In this document: positions 7,562-11,546 of the stretch, piece after piece
Layout: every line of letters starts with the position of its first letter
How positions within the stretch are numbered: position 1 is the first letter of the stretch
Source: Mesenet sp031546805
GTDB lineage: Bacteria > Pseudomonadota > Alphaproteobacteria > Rickettsiales > Anaplasmataceae
Direction of reading: 5' to 3'
DNA: 11,546 bases
Assembly (NCBI GenBank): GCA_031546805.1
Contig: JAVBJW010000055.1
Location: forward strand, 1 to 11,546
Notes under the pieces: generated by a model
Seen by the model: only the letters and a program-made list of their open reading frames with translations
What the model was told of the DNA's origin: nothing
The model's database searches: none
Position numbers and translations under genes: made by a program

Positions 7562-7575
7562 CCTAAAATTAGGAT
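7560..7575 (-). promoter_or_regulatory. Perfect inverted repeat over the start of the orphan gene
   Basis: ATCCTAA (7560-7566) and TTAGGAT (7569-7575) are exact reverse complements with two bases between. In the mRNA of the orphan gene the 3' arm holds the only AGGA ribosome-binding candidate and the first bases of the first ATG. The very short loop means a shortened stem if it folds as RNA; alternatively it is a dyad DNA operator. It is not followed by a T tract, so it is not a terminator. Confidence 0.4.
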
Positions 7576-7719
7576 ATTTAAAAAGACATTAATGTATTTG
7601 TAATTTACTAAAAGCTTGAAATATTGGTATTACTTCCGTTTTACTTTCAGGATGAAATTTGCATACTGTCAATCACTTTCTACAATTCCGTTACCACTCA
7701 ATACTTATATGCTGTACAG
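7562..7719. other. Intergenic region between pyrF and orphan gene
   Basis: Reading on the minus strand, a perfect -35 hexamer TTGACA occurs around 7671, but no good -10 box follows at 16-18 bases, so the promoter of the orphan gene is not settled. GCTGTACAGC at 7711-7720 is a perfect 10-base palindrome touching the pyrF stop codon. It has no T tract and no obvious role. Read-through from pyrF into the orphan gene is possible. Confidence 0.35.
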
Positions 7720-8409
7720 CTAGAATTTGCCTTCTAAAAGCGAATTTAGGATCGATTCTGCTACACATCTTGGATTATCATTTTTAGTTATTGGCCTACC
7801 TATTACAATATAATCTGCACCAAGTTTGATTGCTTCTGCTGGAGTTGTAGTTCTTTTCTGGTCATCAATACTATTTTCCACGCGTATACCAGGTACTATT
7901 ATCTTAATACTATTTCCGCATGTTTTGCGTACTTCTGTTATCTCTAACGCGGAACATACTATACCATATAAATTAATCTCTTTTGCAATTTCAGCAAGAA
8001 ATGTTACTTGTTCTTTCGTAGTTTTATCTATACCAACTAGTTGCAAATCATCATCATCCATACTAGTGAGCACGGTAACACCAACTATGTTGATGCTTGT
8101 GTTGGCAACAATATCTAGCGCACTTCTTAACATTTTTATACCACCACTTAAGTGTAATGTTAACATTGCAATATCTATTGATTTTATAATTGTAACTGTT
8201 CTAGCAATGGTATTAGGTATATCATACAATTTTAGGTCAAGAAAAACTGGTATACCTAGCTCTATTATTTTTTGTACTCCAAATATACCGTTAGCAGTAA
8301 AAAATTCCAAACCCAATTTGATCATTCCAACTTTGCCAATAAGTGTTCTTGCGAGCAATATTGCTTCGTTTATATCTTGCGTATCTAAAGCGCATATAAT
8401 AGGATTCAT
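7720..8409 (-). CDS. pyrF: Orotidine-5'-phosphate decarboxylase
   Basis: PyrF decarboxylates OMP to UMP, the last step of pyrimidine synthesis, in the cytosol. The 229-residue TIM-barrel protein shows every family motif: ALD with Asp9, KLGLE with Lys31, the catalytic Asp58-Lys60-Asp63 in FLDLKLYDIPNT, VCSALE (151-156), and the phosphate-binding VPGIR (172-176) and GRPIT (204-208). Length is normal for bacterial PyrF. The ATG at 8409 directly precedes NPIICALD, as expected for the family, so no other start is needed. It is transcribed divergently from rpoH. The preceding enzyme, PyrE, is encoded on the other strand at 834-1445. No truncation or missing residue is seen. Confidence 0.97.
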   Translation of the reverse strand: MNPIICALDTQDINEAILLARTLIGKVGMIKLGLEFFTANGIFGVQKIIELGIPVFLDLKLYDIPNTIARTVTIIKSIDIAMLTLHLSGGIKMLRSALDIVANTSINIVGVTVLTSMDDDDLQLVGIDKTTKEQVTFLAEIAKEINLYGIVCSALEITEVRKTCGNSIKIIVPGIRVENSIDDQKRTTTPAEAIKLGADYIVIGRPITKNDNPRCVAESILNSLLEGKF

Positions 8410-8437
8410 GTGTTTTAAATTTTACTAAGTAAATATA

Positions 8438-8467
8438 TTTATATGTTAAAGCTCCGTTATATGTAAA
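8438..8467 (-). promoter_or_regulatory. Candidate promoter for pyrF
   Basis: On the minus strand, TTTACA (8467-8462) and TATAAA (8443-8438) are separated by 18 bases, each one or two changes from consensus. Transcription would begin about 20 bases before the pyrF ATG. It sits in the 159-base divergent region shared with rpoH. Confidence 0.4.
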
Positions 8468-8501
8468 TGTAAAATTACTTATAACTTCAAATAACTTAGA
8501 C

Positions 8502-8530
8502 TTGAAATTTTACAGTTTAATAAATACAAT
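8502..8530 (+). promoter_or_regulatory. Candidate housekeeping promoter for rpoH
   Basis: TTGAAA (8502-8507) and TACAAT (8525-8530) are separated by exactly 17 bases and each matches the sigma-70-type consensus at 5 of 6 positions. Transcription would start near 8537, leaving a leader of about 30 bases. The -35 with its preceding C (CTTGAAA) also resembles the heat-shock sigma -35 element, but the -10 lacks the C-rich heat-shock form, so the housekeeping sigma factor is more likely. Confidence 0.5.
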
Positions 8531-8553
8531 ATTGATAAAATAAATAGTTAAAA

Positions 8554-8559
8554 AAGGAG
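8554..8559 (+). promoter_or_regulatory. Strong ribosome binding site of rpoH
   Basis: AAGGAG ends 9 bases before the rpoH ATG. It is one of the best Shine-Dalgarno sequences in the window and fixes the start at 8569. The leader is too short for the long thermosensor structure known from E. coli rpoH. Confidence 0.7.
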
Positions 8560-8568
8560 AAATTAGCG

Positions 8569-9453
8569 ATGTTAACATCAAGGATACAATCTTCTATTTG
8601 TGTCGGTAGTGATATTACGCAATATATAAATAAAATACGGATATTTCCTATGCTGTCTCAAGAAGAAGAGGTGTCATTAGCAAAAAGTTGGCATGAAAAT
8701 GGCGATGTTAAAGCTGCTCATAAGCTTATTACTAGTCATCTTCGTTTTGTAGTAAAAATTGCTATGACGTTTAAGAATTATGGTCTTTCATTAATGGAAA
8801 TGATAATGGAAGGTAATATGGGGTTAGCTTATGCAGTAAAAAAGTTTAATCCTAATCTTGGTTTTCGCTTTTCAACTTATGCAATATGGTGGATTAAAGC
8901 ATCAATTAAGGAATATATATTAAAATCTTGGTCATTTGTAAAGATTGGTACCACTCAAGCACAAAGGAAATTATTCTTTAGTTTGCGTAAAGTAAAAAAG
9001 AAAATTTTAGGTTGCACAAAAAGTGATTCGTTGAGTAAAGAAGAGATTAAGTTGATTGCTGATGAATGTTCTGTATCTGAAAATGATGTTATTGAAATGA
9101 ATAGTAGGCTGACGTATAAAGATAAGTCGTTAAATTCATTTATAGGAGATAATGATAACAATAAAGAATTACAAGATATAATACCCTCTCCACAGCCGAA
9201 TCAAGAAGTGGTATATAAGGTAAAAGAAGAACAAAAACTAAAAAATGATATTTTTAATGCTGCCATCTCTACTCTGAGTGAAAGAGCAAGGGATATCTTA
9301 ATAAAAAGGCATCTTAGCAGTAAACATGAAACGCTTGAAACATTAAGTAAAAAGTATAACGTGTCAAAAGAAAGAATAAGGCAAGTAGAAGAGCAAGCTA
9401 TTTCTAAAGTGAGAAAATTTATAGAATTAAAGCAAAAGGAATTTTGTTGCTAA
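8569..9453 (+). CDS. rpoH: RNA polymerase sigma-32 (heat-shock) factor RpoH
   Basis: RpoH directs RNA polymerase to heat-shock promoters. The 294-residue protein has region 1.2/2.1 (ITQYINKIRIFPMLSQEEE; LITSHLRFVVKIA), region 2.2-2.4 (EGNMGLAYAVKKFNPNLGFR and FSTYAIWWIKASIKEYILKS), and the diagnostic RpoH box QRKLFFSLRK at 132-141, which separates it from RpoD. Region 4.2 carries the helix-turn-helix ETLSKKYNVSKERIRQVEEQ (257-276) that reads the -35 element. Length is normal for alphaproteobacterial RpoH. It stands alone, with its own promoter candidate and a strong ribosome site, divergent from pyrF. In E. coli RpoH is degraded by FtsH, whose modulators HflK and HflC are encoded in this window; whether this holds here is inference. 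Confidence 0.97.
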   Translation: MLTSRIQSSICVGSDITQYINKIRIFPMLSQEEEVSLAKSWHENGDVKAAHKLITSHLRFVVKIAMTFKNYGLSLMEMIMEGNMGLAYAVKKFNPNLGFRFSTYAIWWIKASIKEYILKSWSFVKIGTTQAQRKLFFSLRKVKKKILGCTKSDSLSKEEIKLIADECSVSENDVIEMNSRLTYKDKSLNSFIGDNDNNKELQDIIPSPQPNQEVVYKVKEEQKLKNDIFNAAISTLSERARDILIKRHLSSKHETLETLSKKYNVSKERIRQVEEQAISKVRKFIELKQKEFCC

Positions 9454-9555
9454 TTTGTCATATTATATAAATGAATATTTAAGACATGCTTTAAAGAGGG
9501 TTATAATATCGTATACTTTCAAGCTTTGAATATTGCGCTTTATGGGAAATACCTA

Positions 9556-9584
9556 TTGACTAATTAACTAAGCTGTTTTAAGAT
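9556..9584 (+). promoter_or_regulatory. Candidate promoter for rpmB-lipA
   Basis: TTGACT (9556-9561) and TAAGAT (9579-9584) lie 17 bases apart, giving a start near 9591 and a short leader. A second possibility upstream combines TTAAGA (9479-9484) with a perfect TATAAT (9502-9507), also at 17 bases, which would give a leader of about 95 bases. Both may be used. The 155-base rpoH-rpmB gap contains nothing else I can identify. Confidence 0.4.
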
Positions 9585-9608
9585 AAATAAAAATTTTGAG
9601 ATAAAGTA

Positions 9609-9911
9609 ATGAGTAGAGCCTGCGATATAACTGGTAGAGTAAAATCTTTTGGTAATAAAGTATCTCACTCAAACCGTAAAACCAAGCGCTCTTTTTTGCT
9701 GAATTTATTTAATGTTACTTTGAGGAGTGAAATTTTAAATAGCAAATTTAAAATGCGCATAGCGACAAGAACTTTAAGGACAATAGATTATAAAGGTGGT
9801 TTTGATTTGTATCTATTGAATACCTCTACTAGAAAATTGAGCCCAGAAGCACAAAAAATAAAAAGAAAACTAAAGAAGGCTGTTATTAAAAAAGCTGCTG
9901 GTGTCATTTAG
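9609..9911 (+). CDS. rpmB: 50S ribosomal protein bL28
   Basis: bL28 is a small protein of the large ribosomal subunit. The 100-residue sequence begins MSRACDITGRVKSFGNKVSH and continues with the family block SNRKTKRSFLLNL and the strand MRIATRTLRTIDYKGGFDLYLL. It ends in a lysine-rich helix (KIKRKLKKAVIKKA). At 100 residues it has the longer C-terminus typical of alphaproteobacteria, against 78 in E. coli. The ATG at 9609 gives the family start; a GAG lies 8 bases upstream. lipA follows after 16 bases, so the two are probably co-transcribed, though their functions are unrelated. Confidence 0.97.
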   Translation: MSRACDITGRVKSFGNKVSHSNRKTKRSFLLNLFNVTLRSEILNSKFKMRIATRTLRTIDYKGGFDLYLLNTSTRKLSPEAQKIKRKLKKAVIKKAAGVI

Positions 9912-9927
9912 TTTTTTATGAGTAAAT

Positions 9928-10821
9928 ATGCAAAATAAACCTCAGTGGCTAAGAGTAAGAGCTCCTTCTGGTGATGTTTTTGATGAGACTTTAAATATAG
10001 TTAAACTGCATAACTTGCATACAGTATGTGAAGAAGCAGCATGTCCTAACATTGGTGAATGTTGGAATAAACGCCATGCAACAGTTATGATTTTAGGTTC
10101 TGTATGTACGCGTGCTTGTGCATTTTGTAATGTTGCAACTGGAATTCCCGATAAACTCGATCCTCATGAGCCAGAAAATTTAGCAATTGCTGTAAAAAAA
10201 TTGGGTTTAAAACATGTTGTTATTACATCTGTTGATAGAGATGATCTTCCGGACGGTGGTGCTGAGCAATTTATTAGATGTATAGCAGAAATAAGAAAAA
10301 TTAACTCTAATACAACCGTAGAAATTTTAACTCCAGACTTTTTAAATAAGGAAGGAGTAATTGACAAAATAGCGCAAGCTAATCCTGATGTTTATAATCA
10401 CAACGTTGAAACAGTACCAAGGTTATATGCTAAAATTAGGCCACGTGCTCGTTATTTCCACTCTTTATTTTTACTTAAAACAGTAAAGCAAAGTAACAAT
10501 GATATTTTTACCAAATCTGGTTTAATGGTTGGTCTTGGAGAGACAAAAGAAGAAATACTACAAGTTATGGACGATTTACGCGCAGCCGATGTTGACTTTA
10601 TTACAATTGGACAATATCTCCAACCCACACCTAAACATGCTAAAATTGATCGTTACATTACTCCAGAAGAATTTGAACATTATAAGTACATAGCTTATTC
10701 CAAAGGATTTCAAATGGTGTCCTCAAGCCCATTAACTAGATCTTCATACCATGCAGAAGAAGATTTTCATAGATTAAAAATCGCTCGAGCCTCTAAGAAC
10801 TCTCAAACTAACATGAATTAA
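9928..10821 (+). CDS. lipA: Lipoyl synthase (radical SAM)
   Basis: LipA inserts two sulfur atoms into protein-bound octanoyl groups to make the lipoyl cofactor of pyruvate and 2-oxoglutarate dehydrogenases. The 297-residue protein keeps both iron-sulfur sites. The auxiliary cluster motif is Cys34, Cys39 and Cys45 in CEEAACPNIGEC, and the radical-SAM cluster is Cys60, Cys64 and Cys67 in CTRACAFC. The C-terminal RSSYHA motif (271-276), which supplies the serine ligand of the auxiliary cluster, is present. Other family blocks are TSVDRDDLPDGGA (100-112), PDVYNHNVETVPRLY and GLMVGLGET. The ATG at 9928 gives MQNKPQWLRVRAP, the normal family start; an earlier ATG at 9918 is in another frame and stops at once. 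It is the last intact gene before the decayed right flank. No lipB is in the window. Confidence 0.98.
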   Translation: MQNKPQWLRVRAPSGDVFDETLNIVKLHNLHTVCEEAACPNIGECWNKRHATVMILGSVCTRACAFCNVATGIPDKLDPHEPENLAIAVKKLGLKHVVITSVDRDDLPDGGAEQFIRCIAEIRKINSNTTVEILTPDFLNKEGVIDKIAQANPDVYNHNVETVPRLYAKIRPRARYFHSLFLLKTVKQSNNDIFTKSGLMVGLGETKEEILQVMDDLRAADVDFITIGQYLQPTPKHAKIDRYITPEEFEHYKYIAYSKGFQMVSSSPLTRSSYHAEEDFHRLKIARASKNSQTNMN

Positions 10822-10829
10822 AGTTCTTA
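10794..10829 (+). terminator. Weak stem-loop at the lipA 3' end
   Basis: TAAGAACT (10794-10801) and AGTTCTTA (10822-10829) are exact 8-base reverse complements with a 20-base loop that contains the lipA stop codon. A short T-rich run (TTTCGTCTCATT) follows. The stem is AT-rich and the loop long, so it would be a poor intrinsic terminator. It is the only terminator-like structure after lipA. Confidence 0.25.
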
Positions 10830-10849
10830 TTTCGTCTCATTAACTTCAA

Positions 10850-11158
10850 GAAAGGTTTTTTATAAAACCCACTTAATGCTGCAATTACCGACTTAACTTT
10901 AGGGGTCAAATGTGTCTGCTGTAACGCCTTCTTGCTACTTTTTTCCGCATTTTCTACAGCGTCCATGCTACAACTGATATTCTATTACATAAGGCTTGAT
11001 TTCACGAATATCGACTTTTTGGTGAATATACTATTTTTCGCATATCGCAATTTCTCCACCACATTCACAAATATTTGGCAGTTCTAGCTTTACCACTTCA
11101 TTCGCATCCATTTTTGTACACCAATTCCCTTTTTTCTGTCGCTTTTTGGCTTTAGCCC
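10850..11158 (-). pseudogene. IS66-type transposase, decayed internal fragment
   Basis: Read on the minus strand, a frame gives NICECGGEIAICEK, then a TAG, then YIHQKVDIREIKPYVIEYQ, a second TAG, HGRCRKCGKK, and a third TAG before QEGVTADTF. After one frameshift it continues PKVKSVIAALSGFYK. This order is characteristic of IS66-family transposases: a zinc-finger-like CxCGG...CxxCG domain, an IKPxVxE strand, then an EGVTxxxFGPxxxxxIAxLSG block. The N-terminal coiled coil and the catalytic DDE domain are absent: homology fades near 10850 on one side and 11158 on the other. At least three stop codons and one frameshift make it a pseudogene. It may have been fragmented by the IS630-like insertion beside it. 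Both ends are approximate. Confidence 0.8.
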
Positions 11159-11200
11159 TACAATAGTCCGAATGTGACAAGATAAGGATTCAGGGTAATG

Positions 11201-11206
11201 AGGAGG
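11201..11206 (+). promoter_or_regulatory. Relic ribosome binding site of the IS630-like gene
   Basis: AGGAGG lies 5 bases before the ATG at 11212 (ATGCCAGGAGC). This points to 11212 rather than the upstream ATG at 11198 as the original transposase start. Confidence 0.5.
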
Positions 11207-11211
11207 GTTAA

Positions 11212-11340
11212 ATGCCAGGAGCATATATTTAAGGAAAAAGGCAATTTGGATGAAGGAGAAAGTAGAGTATCTGCGGCCAAGAGATTTAAAATCGGAAAAA
11301 CAACACCTGACCTGCTGCGAAACAACAAGGAAAGATTTAG
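11212..11340 (+). pseudogene. IS630-like transposase N-terminus, frameshifted
   Basis: From the ATG at 11212 the frame reads MPGAYI and then stops. In a neighbouring frame LRKKAI follows, and in a third LDEGESRVSAAKRFKIGKTT. Joined, these give MPGAY..LRKKAI..LDEGESRVSAAKRFKIGKTT, which is the usual start of IS630-type transposases: a short AYSxDLRxKV strand followed by a helix-turn-helix (SRVSAAKRFKIGKTT) that binds the element ends. After KTT the expected LYRWL block is lost through another small indel and only short out-of-frame pieces remain, so the catalytic domain is missing. The continuous frame from the ATG at 11198 (84 codons) runs through the helix-turn-helix but starts with sequence unlike the family, so I do not treat it as a functional gene. 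Confidence 0.6.
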
Positions 11341-11456
11341 GGTTGAAGGTATGTCGAGAGAAGGATTAATTAAAAAGCATGCCTCAGATTCACAATACAA
11401 TATTAAACCTCATATTATATTTCTTTTGAAAATTCCTATAGACGTGCGATAAAATC

Positions 11457-11546
11457 TTAAATATTTTCAATTCCCGAATCTTGTGCTCTACTCTCATCCT
11501 TAGCGAAGCGAGTTTTTGATTGTGCTATTTCTGCTCTGGAATTAAT
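11457..11546 (-). CDS. Possible C-terminal end of a gene entering from the right
   Basis: On the minus strand a frame is open from the window edge for 29 codons to a TAA at 11459-11457, reading NSRAEIAQSKTRFAKDESRA and ending DSGIENI. The hydrophilic composition would suit a protein tail. I recognise no family, and 29 codons could be open by chance, or belong to another gene fragment in this decayed region. Confidence 0.3.
   Translation of the reverse strand: MNSRAEIAQSKTRFAKDESRAQDSGIENI

Noticed and set aside
7711..7720. Palindrome GCTGTACAGC at the pyrF stop codon
   Set aside because: A single 10-base palindrome without a T tract or a second copy is not evidence for a terminator or an operator.
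7826..8428. 200-codon plus-strand open frame
   Set aside because: It is the complement of pyrF, which has all its catalytic motifs; the long antisense frame is a by-product of codon use.
9454..9608. tRNA or small RNA between rpoH and rpmB
   Set aside because: No cloverleaf, T-loop GTTCRA motif or strong hairpin is visible; only promoter-like boxes are.
10854..10869. GGTTTT-TTAT-AAAACC hairpin as lipA terminator
   Set aside because: The stem is AT-rich, no T tract follows, and it lies at the edge of the IS66 remnant; it is more likely incidental.
1..11546. CRISPR array, toxin-antitoxin, phage or defence module
   Set aside because: No regularly spaced repeats, and no nuclease, toxin or phage structural gene, were found on either strand.

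Overview
The window is very AT-rich, with short intergenic gaps, housekeeping genes of alphaproteobacterial type and decayed insertion-sequence remnants at both edges. Protein sequences (a 100-residue bL28, alpha-type RpoH, Cox11-type CtaG, HflK/HflC/DegP) and the mixture of a reduced core genome with dead transposase fragments fit an obligate intracellular Rickettsiales bacterium. I favour Wolbachia; this is inference from style and content, not from a database match.

Layout. 1-800: a decayed left flank with an IS5-type transposase N-terminus on the minus strand at the very edge (1-130), an unassigned stretch, and an 83-codon open minus-strand fragment without a good start (445-696). 834-1445: pyrE. 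1538-6268: a tight plus-strand block hflK-hflC-degP-rnc-ctaG, with gaps of 7, 8, 37 and -4 bases, probably one transcript. 6269-6484: convergent gap. 6485-7561 (minus): a 358-residue protein I do not recognise, with a perfect inverted repeat over its start codon. 7720-8409 (minus): pyrF. 8410-8568: a divergent promoter region with good promoter candidates in both directions. 8569-9453: rpoH. 9609-10821: rpmB and lipA, 16 bases apart. 10822-11546: a graveyard of an IS66-type transposase fragment (minus), an IS630-like transposase N-terminus (plus), and a possible C-terminal end of a gene entering from the right (minus).

How the genes fit together. PyrE and PyrF are the last two enzymes of UMP synthesis, encoded about 6 kb apart on opposite strands. 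HflK, HflC and DegP belong to envelope protein quality control, and RpoH is the heat-shock sigma factor that in other proteobacteria is degraded by FtsH, the protease HflKC modulates; ftsH itself is not in the window. RNase III and bL28 serve RNA processing and translation, CtaG supplies copper to cytochrome c oxidase, and LipA makes the lipoyl cofactor of the 2-oxoacid dehydrogenases.

I see no CRISPR array, rRNA, tRNA, phage module or defence system. The core is ordinary. The least explained items are the 358-residue orphan protein with its start-codon hairpin, an Asp-to-Asn change at a usual metal-ligand position of RNase III, and the gene remnants at the edges.
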